Below the pieces are notes generated by a model. The model had not been told where the DNA came from and did no database searches. It was given only the letters and a program-made list of their open reading frames with translations. DNA of 64,000 bases from an uncultured Ruminococcus sp. (lineage in GTDB: Bacteria > Bacillota > Clostridia > Lachnospirales > Lachnospiraceae), in the NCBI GenBank assembly GCA_900066355.1, contig FMEL01000003.1:186001-250000 (forward strand). The letters are read 5' to 3'. The position numbers and the translations under genes are program-made. Below are positions 18,299-26,027 of this stretch, in pieces. Each line of letters starts with the position of its first letter. Within the stretch, counting starts at the first letter, position 1.

Positions 18299-19204
18299 TT
18301 ATCTTAGAATTCGTGCTCTGCACGAATTCTTCCCTATCTTTTTATTTACCAGCATCTGAATCGCAATTCCTGTTACGATCAATACCAGACCCAGTACAGA
18401 AAATACGGTGATCTTCTCTCCCAGTACAAAGTGTGTACACAGAAGTGATACAAAAGGTGTCAGATATGCCAGATTTGCGATCACAGCTGTATTTCCGAGA
18501 TCCAACGCCAGCGCCCAGGTAAGATACGGAAGTGCATTACAGATGACTCCGTTCCAGATCATTCCAGCCGTCTGGCTCAGAGTCGGCGCTTCGATTTTTC
18601 CCTGTATCAGAATCAGGATAAATGCCGTCACCGTACCTGCTACATAAGAAACCATAACGCTTAGGTTTTTGTCATAACTTTCTCTCTTATTCAACGTACA
18701 ATACAAACCATAGCAGACTGCTGCCAGCAGGGCAAACAGAATTCCCTTTGCATCCCCGACAGCGAACTCTGTCAGCTTTCCATCCGTTGTCACAACCAGA
18801 ATTCCGAGAAAAGAGAAAACAACTGCCGCTGCTTTTCCGATGTTCATCTTTTCCCCAAGGATCCACCAGGAAAAAAGAATGATCAGTGCCGGCCACAGTT
18901 CATTGATCACAAAAGCAGTCTGTGCTTCCAGACGCGCTGTCCCCAGAAGCAGAAAATAATTATAAAAAAATACACCCAGTGAACCGATCACCACCATGCG
19001 GATCACCGTTTTACGGGACAGTTCACGTAATTCATATAAATATCCCTTTTTCCAGTTATAAATTCCCAGAAACAACATTGCTGCCAGAAACGAAAATGCC
19101 AGCACATAAACTGCATCCAGCTGATTCATCAGAAGCTTTGACGCTGTTGCCACTGTTCCAAAACATAGTACCGAAGTTCCCGCATACATATACTCTTTTT
19201 TCAT
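18299..19204 (-). CDS. EamA/DMT-superfamily transporter
   Basis: This ten-segment membrane protein of about 301 residues has two EamA repeats (YAGTSVLCFGTVATASKLL and KGILFALLAAVCYGLYCTLNKRE). It probably exports amino acids or other metabolites; the substrate is unknown. I chose the ATG at 19204, eight bases after GGAGG; upstream in-frame ATGs overlap or precede this site. The last codons (NSCRARILR) are encoded by a perfect 10-bp hairpin, so the C-terminus seems to run into a repeat. Confidence 0.88.
   Translation of the reverse strand: MKKEYMYAGTSVLCFGTVATASKLLMNQLDAVYVLAFSFLAAMLFLGIYNWKKGYLYELRELSRKTVIRMVVIGSLGVFFYNYFLLLGTARLEAQTAFVINELWPALIILFSWWILGEKMNIGKAAAVVFSFLGILVVTTDGKLTEFAVGDAKGILFALLAAVCYGLYCTLNKRESYDKNLSVMVSYVAGTVTAFILILIQGKIEAPTLSQTAGMIWNGVICNALPYLTWALALDLGNTAVIANLAYLTPFVSLLCTHFVLGEKITVFSVLGLVLIVTGIAIQMLVNKKIGKNSCRARILR
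18307..18329. repeat. Perfect 10-bp hairpin at the end of the EamA gene
   Basis: GAATTCGTGC and GCACGAATTC arms enclose a 3-base TCT loop. It overlaps the final codons of the transporter and lies 75 bases after the transposase remnant. A T-rich stretch follows on the plus strand, but no clean T-run follows on either strand. Confidence 0.7.
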
Positions 19205-19244
19205 GATCATGTCCTCCTTTTGCTGCTTTGTACTTTTATTATTC

Positions 19245-19264
19245 AAGAATGCCTCGGCATTCTT
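19245..19264. repeat. Perfect 9-bp hairpin upstream of the EamA gene
   Basis: AAGAATGCC and GGCATTCTT are separated by TC, about 40 bases upstream of the transporter start. Together with the hairpin at 18307 it brackets the gene. Confidence 0.65.
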
Positions 19265-19340
19265 GCTGCGAGATGCGCGTCATTTCACATCTAATATAAC
19301 AGAAAAGACAGCTCTGCGGCTGCCTTCTCTGACATATTTT

Positions 19341-21716
19341 CTAATTAAAACTCTGCTCTGTTCTTTCGATGATCTCATCCTGAAGTGCTTTGTCAAGATT
19401 TCGGAAATGATCACTGTAGCCTGCCACACGAACGATCAGATCACGGTATTCATCCGGATGTTTCTGTGCATTGATCAGAGTCTGCCGGTCTATGACATTG
19501 AACTGGATATGATGTCCGTCCAGATTAAAGTACGAGCGAACCAGATTTGCCATCTGTTCCAGTCCGTTTTCGCCCGCCACAACGGACGGTGTAAATTTCT
19601 GGTTCAGAAGTGTTCCTCCCGTTGACAGATGATCCATCTTTGCACAGGATTTAATAACTGCTGTCGGTCCGTTCACATCCGCACCTTTTTCCGGTGAAAT
19701 TCCCTCTGATACCGGTTTGTGGGCATGTCTTCCGTTCGGACTCGCAATCATAACATCTCCGAAATATACATGGCAGGTCGTCGGAAGCATATTGATCCGA
19801 TAAGTACCGCCACGGTTGTTTCGGCGTCCGGTCACACTCTTGCGGTAAAATTCAAATACTTTTTCCATAATCTCATCTGCATAATCATCGTCGTTTCCAT
19901 ATTTCGGTGTACGGTTTGTCACCAGATTCCGGATTCTGTCATATCCTTCAAAATCCGCCTCCATAGCATCCATAAGTTCTTTCATTGAGAATTTTTGCTT
20001 ATCAAAAATATTATATTTTATTGCACTTAGACAGTCCGTAATCGTACCGATTCCCACACCCTGAATGTAACTGGTATTGTATCTCGCTCCACCTGCATTA
20101 TAATCTTTTCCTCTGGAAATGCAGTCATTCGTGAGAATTGAAAGAAACGGAACCGGCATCTCTTCTGCATATATTTTTTCGATCACAAGACTTCCTCTGA
20201 TCTTAATATCCAGAAAATACTCCATCTGTGTACAAAAGGCATTCCACAGTTCTTCATAGCTTTCAAATTCATATCCATAACCGGTCTTTGGTCCCAGCTG
20301 TTTTCCGCTCGTATGATCGTAACCATTAAACAATGTCAGTTCCAGCACCTTCGGGATATTAAAATAACCGGTCAGAATATAGGCTTCATTTCCAAATGCA
20401 CCTGTTTCCACGCATCCACTGGTTCCACCCTTTCTGGCATCTTCAATGGTCTTTCCGGCATTCAGAAGTTCCTGCACAATCGCATCTGTATTATAAAAAG
20501 CAGGCTGTCCCCATCCCTTTCGGGAAATCTCACATGCTTTTTTCAAAAAATTCTGCGGTGTCTTGCGACTGATCAGTACATTGGAGCTTGGCTGAAGAAG
20601 TTTCATTTCATCCATACATTCCAGTATCAGATAACTTACTTCATTGACGCCGTCCCTTCCATCCGGTGTGATTCCACCTGTATTGATATTTGCAAAATCT
20701 GTATAGGTGCTGCTTTCTTTCAACGTGATTCCGACTTTTGGCGGTGCCGGCTGATTGTTAAATTTTATCCACAGACATTCCAGAAGTTCTTTTGCTTTGT
20801 CATCGTCCAGAATTCCATCGTCTACGTCTTTTCGATAAAATCGTATCAGATGCTGATCAAGTCTTCCCGGGCTGTAGGAATCCCACGGATTCAGTTCGCT
20901 TGTCACTCCCAGATGTACAAACCAGTACATCTGAATTGCCTGCCAGTAAGTCTTCGGTTTGTGAGCCGGCACAACACGGCAGTTTTCTGCAATCTGAAGA
21001 AGTTCTGCCTTTCTTTTTTCTTCTGTGCATGCTCCTGCAAGTTTTTCGGCATACTTTGCATAGCGCTCTGCAAGAATCATGATCGCATCGCAGGCAATAT
21101 CCATGCCTTTCAGTTCAGCTTCTTTATCAAGGGCTTCAGAATCATTCATATAATCCAGTTTTTCAAGGGCAAGTTGGATATCTGCCTTATGCCCCAAAAA
21201 GCCTTTATTATAGATGTTTTCTGAGCCTACTGTATGACCCGGTCCTCTCTGTTCCATAAATTCGGTAAACATACCTGCTTCATATGCATCTTTCCACTCC
21301 GGAGTCATATGTGCCAGTATCTTATGCCGGATTGAACGATTCTCCCAGTATGGAATCATTTCCTTTTTCTGAAAATCATAGTCCTCCTCTTTGACTGTAA
21401 AATTGATCAGTTTCCGGTCATTCATGACTTTCAGATCCTGTACAGTATGGCAGCAAAGATCAGGGAATGTCGGTGCAGCCTGAGGGTCACAGCCTTTTTC
21501 ACCAACGATCAGTTCGCCATCACCTATGTATAAGGTTTTTTTCGAAAAATAGTTTTTCAGCGCCAGCGCACGCAGTTCCGGTACACTGACGGTTCCTTCG
21601 TACTGTCTGTATATTTCTGTAAAATATTTTGCACGTTCCATGTCGATATGTGCCTGCGTGGTAACACTTTGTTCACGCAGGGATCGGATACGTGCGTTCA
21701 TGCCTCTTGTTTCCAT
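19341..21716 (-). CDS. hypD: trans-4-hydroxy-L-proline dehydratase (glycyl radical enzyme)
   Basis: HypD removes water from trans-4-hydroxy-L-proline by radical chemistry, giving 1-pyrroline-5-carboxylate, which ProC reduces to proline. The 791-residue protein has the PFL core with GGTSGCVETG (Cys435 and Glu437 here, matching the catalytic Cys/Glu of HypD) and the glycyl radical motif RVAGYSDHF with Gly766. Segments such as VPAHKPKTYWQAIQMYWFVH, NQPAPPKVGITLKESSTYTD and TNGITPDG-type loops agree closely with HypD as I recall it. I chose the ATG at 21716 (AGGAG upstream) because it gives the family length; the frame is open 33 codons further into a palindrome. Activation needs HypE, whose gene next door is defective. 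Confidence 0.93.
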   Translation of the reverse strand: METRGMNARIRSLREQSVTTQAHIDMERAKYFTEIYRQYEGTVSVPELRALALKNYFSKKTLYIGDGELIVGEKGCDPQAAPTFPDLCCHTVQDLKVMNDRKLINFTVKEEDYDFQKKEMIPYWENRSIRHKILAHMTPEWKDAYEAGMFTEFMEQRGPGHTVGSENIYNKGFLGHKADIQLALEKLDYMNDSEALDKEAELKGMDIACDAIMILAERYAKYAEKLAGACTEEKRKAELLQIAENCRVVPAHKPKTYWQAIQMYWFVHLGVTSELNPWDSYSPGRLDQHLIRFYRKDVDDGILDDDKAKELLECLWIKFNNQPAPPKVGITLKESSTYTDFANINTGGITPDGRDGVNEVSYLILECMDEMKLLQPSSNVLISRKTPQNFLKKACEISRKGWGQPAFYNTDAIVQELLNAGKTIEDARKGGTSGCVETGAFGNEAYILTGYFNIPKVLELTLFNGYDHTSGKQLGPKTGYGYEFESYEELWNAFCTQMEYFLDIKIRGSLVIEKIYAEEMPVPFLSILTNDCISRGKDYNAGGARYNTSYIQGVGIGTITDCLSAIKYNIFDKQKFSMKELMDAMEADFEGYDRIRNLVTNRTPKYGNDDDYADEIMEKVFEFYRKSVTGRRNNRGGTYRINMLPTTCHVYFGDVMIASPNGRHAHKPVSEGISPEKGADVNGPTAVIKSCAKMDHLSTGGTLLNQKFTPSVVAGENGLEQMANLVRSYFNLDGHHIQFNVIDRQTLINAQKHPDEYRDLIVRVAGYSDHFRNLDKALQDEIIERTEQSFN

Positions 21717-21750
21717 ATATGCTCCTTTCCTGATATTGGTCGTCACGGTT

Positions 21751-22009
21751 GATGTTGGGGAATGAAAATAACGCAACATTGAAGACTGCTGGTATGTCAT
21801 CGGAAACAGCTTCATCGTTTAGAAGTTCTTAGCTTTCTGTTTTCTGTGTTATGAGCAAAAACTGCACTGTCTGAGCGGTACGCGAGTTTGCAGTTTTTGT
21901 GAATGTATTTAACAGAAAAAAGAAAGTTTAGTACTGCTGAACGCCGAAGCTGTTTCAGAAATGCAATACAGAACTTCACCTCGTTTTCCTGCCATTCTTT
22001 CCTCGTTCA
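21751..22009. repeat. Long imperfect palindrome P1 with conserved apex
   Basis: The left arm (21751-21866) and the reverse complement of the right arm (21889-22009) match along roughly 110 bases with small gaps, including GAAACAGCTTC, CTTTCT, TTTTCTGT and a perfect 11-bp stem CAAAAACTGCA/TGCAGTTTTTG at 21856-21866/21889-21899. The apex reads CTGTCTGAGC, GGTAC, GCGAGTT. It fills the gap between the hypE remnant and hypD and holds no gene. The same apex occurs in P2 at 45926-45951. Confidence 0.75.
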
Positions 22010-22017
22010 TCCTCTTT

Positions 22018-22401
22018 CTATCCACCGATGTAAACCGGATAATTTATGTAGTTCCGGAGTTTTTTCTGCAGTTCCTGTATTCCATATGTTTTTCCGCAGA
22101 TTTCCCTCGCATTATTTACACAAATATCAATACATGTTTCACATCCGGTGCATCTGCCTGCCTCCGTAAACACTTTTCCATTCTTAACAGAAACCGCACC
22201 CTGTGGGCATTCTTCCATACATGCTCTACATCCTGTACATCGCTCCGCATAAAACAGTAATCCTTTTTTATACGACTGCGTTTCCGGATTGTGACACCAC
22301 TTACATGAAAGCGGACATCCCTTAAAAAATACTGTTGTCCTTGTACCTTCCCCGTCATGGATCGAATATTTCTGTATATTTGTGATCAAAGAATTTTCCA
22401 T
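22018..22401 (-). pseudogene. hypE: Glycyl radical enzyme activase with internal deletion
   Basis: The N-terminal 115 residues are those of a HypE/PflA-like radical SAM activase: IHDGEGTRTTVFFKGCPLSCKWCHNPE carries the CxxxCxxC cluster (Cys29, 33, 36), and two ferredoxin-like sets (CTGCRACMEECPQG, CTGCETCIDICVN) follow. After ICGKTYGIQELQKKL the protein ends after a few residues in NYPVYIGG; a final IGG resembles the normal tail of this family, so about 170 residues of the SAM-binding barrel seem to have been removed in frame. Total 127 residues against about 300. It sits six bases after the racemase stop. Unlikely to activate HypD unless another activase supplies the function. Confidence 0.8.
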
Positions 22402-22407
22402 TACATC

Positions 22408-23901
22408 TCACCCTGCTTTTCGCAGCGACTGCAGGTAGATTGGAAGCAGCTGCTTACCTTTTTCCCTCAGGCTATAACTGCCGCCTTTCAGACACCAGTC
22501 ATAGATCATTCCCCGCTCCAGAGAAGCATAATTATCCGCCAGATTTTCCGCGCTGTCTTCCTTACTGAATTCGCCGTTTTTCTGCCCTTCCTCAATCAGC
22601 CCAAACAACGCCTGATTCAGATAAACCAGCTTTTCATACTGACTGAATCTCGGATTCATGGAAACCATCAGGTCCGCATATTTCTGGTCAAACAAATCAC
22701 CCATTGTATCCTGAAGTTCATCTTTTTCAGTGAAGTATTCGTAGAACTCCGACTCTTTTATTTTTGCTCTTTCTATTATATCTGCTACTGAGGTGTCTTT
22801 GTATCCTTTTTCTCCAAAAAGGCTCCACGCCGCACGCACAATCCTGGAGCGCACACTTTCCTCCTGTTCTTCCATTGTTCCCAGAAGGAATCCACATTCC
22901 AGCGGATCATCGTCATCCAGAATCCAGTTGTTGATTCCGGTAATATAGGCACTTCCGGTAATTTTAGGAATGATACCATTCTTTCCATCGATTTCCACCT
23001 CCTGCGCGATCTCCCCTTTAAACAGAGATCCGGTAATACTTTCATAAATAAACGTATCCCCGGGTTTCATTTTTCCTTTTGCATACAACGCCACCATTTT
23101 GGCACTCGTTCCTGTGCCACATGGGCTTCTGTCTACCTGTGCATCGCCAAAAACCACACAGTTTTTCAGATCAGCTTGTTCATTTTCTGTCGTATCATAA
23201 AACTCGACCAGGTCAACGGTTGTGATATCCAGATACGGATGTCTGATTTCCACTGTACGGTTGATTTTTTCTCTCAATTCCATTCCGATCTGTGTCAGTT
23301 TTTCCACATTCTGAAGTTCCAGAGAAATCCCGATCTCTCTGGCATTTACAAGTGCAAAAAAAGAGCCTCCGAAAGATATGTCAAAATGAATTTCTCCCAC
23401 CCCCGACAGTTCTGTACACAGATCTTCTTTATACAAAAATACCGGAACATTCAGGATGCTGACTTCTTTCGCCTTACCATCTACTACATGGACATTGGTA
23501 CGGATCAGGCCTGACGGCGCATCCAGAACTACTTCTGTATACGGTTCCTCTGCCGGAACCATTCCCGTTTCCACCACCATGGATGCAGTTCCGATACTTC
23601 CATGACCGCACATATTCAGACAACCGCCACTGTCCATAAAAATTACACCGAAATCCGCCTCCTCATGAACCGGCTGTGTCAGAAGAGCCCCGAACATATC
23701 TCTGTGTCCGCGTGGTTCCAACATCAGTGCAGAACGAAGAAAATCATAATTTTCCATAAGATATTTCTTTTTGTCCATCATGGTATCTCCCGGAAGATAC
23801 GGAAATCCATCATAAACGATTCTGGTTGATTCTCCCATTGTGTGCGAATCAATTGTTTTGATCTCATAGGCATATGGCAGAACTTTTGGCTGAAATCCCA
23901 T
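22408..23901 (-). CDS. Proline racemase/hydroxyproline epimerase fused to a TetR-type domain
   Basis: Residues 1-341 form a complete proline racemase family enzyme with both catalytic cysteines: Cys98 in NMCGHGSIG and Cys261 in DRSPCGTGTSA. Having Cys at both sites fits proline racemase or 4-hydroxyproline 2-epimerase rather than the 3-hydroxyproline dehydratase variant. The enzyme's natural end (ECGFLLG) runs straight into MEEQEESVRSRIVRAAWSLF, the start of a TetR-family HTH (EKGYKDTSVADIIERAKIKESEFYEYF), which continues to residue 497. The TetR part is about 155 residues, shorter than the usual 190. I chose the ATG at 23901 (AAGGAAGG seven bases upstream). It would feed D-proline, cis-4-hydroxy-D-proline or their epimers into the HypD/ProC route. 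Confidence 0.88.
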   Translation of the reverse strand: MGFQPKVLPYAYEIKTIDSHTMGESTRIVYDGFPYLPGDTMMDKKKYLMENYDFLRSALMLEPRGHRDMFGALLTQPVHEEADFGVIFMDSGGCLNMCGHGSIGTASMVVETGMVPAEEPYTEVVLDAPSGLIRTNVHVVDGKAKEVSILNVPVFLYKEDLCTELSGVGEIHFDISFGGSFFALVNAREIGISLELQNVEKLTQIGMELREKINRTVEIRHPYLDITTVDLVEFYDTTENEQADLKNCVVFGDAQVDRSPCGTGTSAKMVALYAKGKMKPGDTFIYESITGSLFKGEIAQEVEIDGKNGIIPKITGSAYITGINNWILDDDDPLECGFLLGTMEEQEESVRSRIVRAAWSLFGEKGYKDTSVADIIERAKIKESEFYEYFTEKDELQDTMGDLFDQKYADLMVSMNPRFSQYEKLVYLNQALFGLIEEGQKNGEFSKEDSAENLADNYASLERGMIYDWCLKGGSYSLREKGKQLLPIYLQSLRKAG

Positions 23902-23927
23902 TGCACATCCTTCCTTTCCTATAACGT

Positions 23928-23962
23928 AAAAAAGCAAAGACATCTTTTACAGACATCTTTGC
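23928..23962 (-). terminator. Terminator-like hairpin in the leader of the racemase operon
   Basis: On the minus strand GCAAAGA and TCTTTGC arms enclose a 15-base loop and are followed by six T, 27 bases before the racemase start and downstream of the promoter at 23992-24020. A terminator inside a leader implies attenuation; I see no known riboswitch or leader-peptide signature. Confidence 0.6.
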
Positions 23963-23991
23963 CGAACATAAACTTTATATAATTTTATCTT

Positions 23992-24020
23992 ATTATATAA
24001 AACCGCTTTTCATTAGTAAA
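23992..24020 (-). promoter_or_regulatory. Promoter of the racemase-hypE-hypD operon
   Basis: TATAAT (23992-23997) with TTTACT 17 bases upstream (24015-24020). It is divergent from the LysR promoter, about 85 bases away. Confidence 0.6.
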
Positions 24021-24080
24021 GAAACACTTTCTTATCCCTGTCATTCCAAATTTTAATAACATCAAAAGCTTTTACAGATA

Positions 24081-24109
24081 TTGCAAATGCTTCCTTTATC
24101 CGCTATAAT
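24081..24109 (+). promoter_or_regulatory. Promoter of the LysR gene
   Basis: TTGCAA (24081-24086), a 17-base spacer and TATAAT (24104-24109). The leader from about 24116 to the start codon at 24176 contains a terminator-like hairpin. Confidence 0.75.
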
Positions 24110-24123
24110 GTCAATAACCGATG

Positions 24124-24159
24124 GAGGACCACAGACAATGTGTGTCCTCTTTTTATTTT
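24124..24159 (+). terminator. Terminator-like hairpin in the LysR leader
   Basis: GAGGAC (24124-24129) pairs with GTCCTC (24144-24149), with partial ACA/TGT pairing inside, followed by a T-rich tract CTTTTTATTTT. It lies between the promoter and the GGGAGGGAG ribosome binding site. Confidence 0.6.
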
Positions 24160-24175
24160 GGGAGGGAGTGATTTT

Positions 24176-25048
24176 ATGGACATCAGTAAATATGCACTTT
24201 TCGCAGATGTTGCCGATACAGGAAATTTTACAAAAAGCGGAGAACGTATGGGGTACACCCAGCCCGGTGTCAGTCATATCCTGAAGGCCATGGAATCTGA
24301 ATTCGGTTTTCCACTGTTTGTCAGAACAAAACAGGGTGTCGTCCCTACCCATAATGCCGAGGCGATCCTTCCTCTGGTACGTCAGCTTCTTGCCGTCAAC
24401 GAACAGCTGGAGCAGACCGTCAGTTCTCTGAACGGACTTACCAAAGGTCATCTTACGATTGCTTCTTTTGCAAGCATCGGACGCAGCTGGCTTCCCACTG
24501 TGATCCATACATATCAGCAGAAATTCCCCGGAATCGAAATCGAACTTCTCGAAGGCGGAACTGATGACATCGTTCACTGGGTTGAAAACAGCCGCGCAGA
24601 CTTCGGACTTTTAAGCAAATGGAATGTAGATTCTCTGGAATGAATTCCACTGTACGAAGATCCTCTGATGGCAATTCTCCCCAAAGACATGGATATGCAT
24701 GGAAAGAAAGCTTTCCCAATCACAGAAATGGCCAATCAGCCTTTCGTTATTTCCGCGGAAGGTGTCGATTATGACATCCATCAGGTACTGAAAGAAACCG
24801 GCATCGAACCGGATATCCGTTTTTCCTCCATGGATGATCATGTGGTAATCTCTATGGTTGCCAATAATCTCGGAATCAGCATGCTTCCAAATCTTGTCAT
24901 CGGAAACGCACGAGCCCAGATTCAGGCATTGCCTCTGGAACCCAATTTTTCCAGAGAACTTGGTATCGGTATCCGTTCCTATGCCGGTCTCTCTCCTGCT
25001 GCACAGCAGTTCATCGCTGCCATTCAGGAACATATAAATACTTTTTAA
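24176..25048 (+). pseudogene. LysR family regulator interrupted by one in-frame TGA
   Basis: The gene would encode 290 residues with a LysR HTH (YALFADVADTGNFTKSGERMGYTQPGVSHILKAME) and a full sensor domain (GHLTIASFASIGRSWLP, EDPLMAILPKDMD, SMVANNLGISMLPNLV). The frame is intact except for TGA at 24641-24643, where SKWNVDSLE is followed in frame by IPLYEDP; homologues usually have Trp there, so a single TGG to TGA change would explain it. The start at 24176 follows GGGAGGGAG. Divergent orientation suggests it controlled the hydroxyproline operon. A sequencing error cannot be excluded. Confidence 0.85.
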
Positions 25049-25050
25049 TT

Positions 25051-25845
25051 TTACATCCCTTTTGCTTTCTTCACGCACTCCATCTGTGCCTCGATCACTG
25101 CACTGCGCAGTCCCTTTTCTTCCAGAACACGTACTGCCTGAATCGTTGTTCCTGCCGGTGAACATACCATATCTTTCAGTTCGCCCGGATGTTTGCCGGT
25201 TTCCAGCATCAGTTTCGCACTTCCGAGTACGGCCTGTGCCGCAAATTTATATGCCTGTGCACGCGGCATTCCATCCGCAACCGCTGCATCTGCCATCGCC
25301 TCAAGAAACATAAATACATATGCCGGAGAACTTCCTGAAACTCCAACCACTGCATCCATCAAATGTTCCGGGATCACTTCTGTCTTACCAAAGGTATTGC
25401 AGAGAGTCACTGCAAGAAGTGTTTCCTGTTCCGTCACCTGTTCATTGACGCAGAGTGCCGTCATGCCCTCGCCGACCATCGCCGGAGTGTTCGGCATCGT
25501 ACGGATGATTTTTGTCCCTTCTCCCAGGTGTGCCCCGAGCCACTGCAAAGTTTTACCCGGTGCAATGGAAATAAAAATCTGTCCTTCTTTTACATTATCT
25601 TTGATTTCATCCAGCACTTCTTCCAGAAACTGCGGTTTCACTGCTAGAAAAACAACGTCTGCAAAATCCACAACCTGTGCATTTGTGTCTGCCTTCTGAA
25701 TGCCCAGTTCTTTCTCAATCTTTTCACGGGTTTTATCTGATTTTGCAGATGCGATCATATCTGCATTCTTTACTTCACCGCTTTTCAGAATTCCCTTTAG
25801 CATGGCAGTCGCCATATTTCCGCAGCCGATAAAACCGATTTTCAT
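25051..25845 (-). CDS. proC: Pyrroline-5-carboxylate reductase
   Basis: This 264-residue enzyme reduces 1-pyrroline-5-carboxylate to L-proline with NAD(P)H. The N-terminal Rossmann motif is GFIGCGNMATAMLKGI; the family signature appears as GSSPAYVFMFLEAMADAAVADGMPR and SPAGTTIQAVRVLEE. It ends two bases from the convergent LysR remnant. Beside hypD it completes conversion of hydroxyproline to proline. Confidence 0.95.
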   Translation of the reverse strand: MKIGFIGCGNMATAMLKGILKSGEVKNADMIASAKSDKTREKIEKELGIQKADTNAQVVDFADVVFLAVKPQFLEEVLDEIKDNVKEGQIFISIAPGKTLQWLGAHLGEGTKIIRTMPNTPAMVGEGMTALCVNEQVTEQETLLAVTLCNTFGKTEVIPEHLMDAVVGVSGSSPAYVFMFLEAMADAAVADGMPRAQAYKFAAQAVLGSAKLMLETGKHPGELKDMVCSPAGTTIQAVRVLEEKGLRSAVIEAQMECVKKAKGM

Positions 25846-26027
25846 GATAATCTTCCTCCTTATATGAAAACATTAAATCATATGCAGGTGCTGACAATAC
25901 CATCAGCATCTCCTCTTCGTCACTTTACAATTCTATAGTAATATTTTATCTATATCATACCTGTTTTCACACAAAAAGTAAAATACTATCTTCTTATTTT
26001 GAACATTCTCCATTGTTATCATCCTGC

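Noticed and set aside
20313..21224. A 303-codon plus-strand frame opposite hypD
   Set aside because: Antisense shadow of hypD; no ribosome binding site and no recognisable protein.
24641..24643. Possible selenocysteine at the LysR TGA
   Set aside because: There is no selenocysteine-type hairpin immediately after the codon, LysR proteins are not selenoproteins, and Trp is expected at this place.
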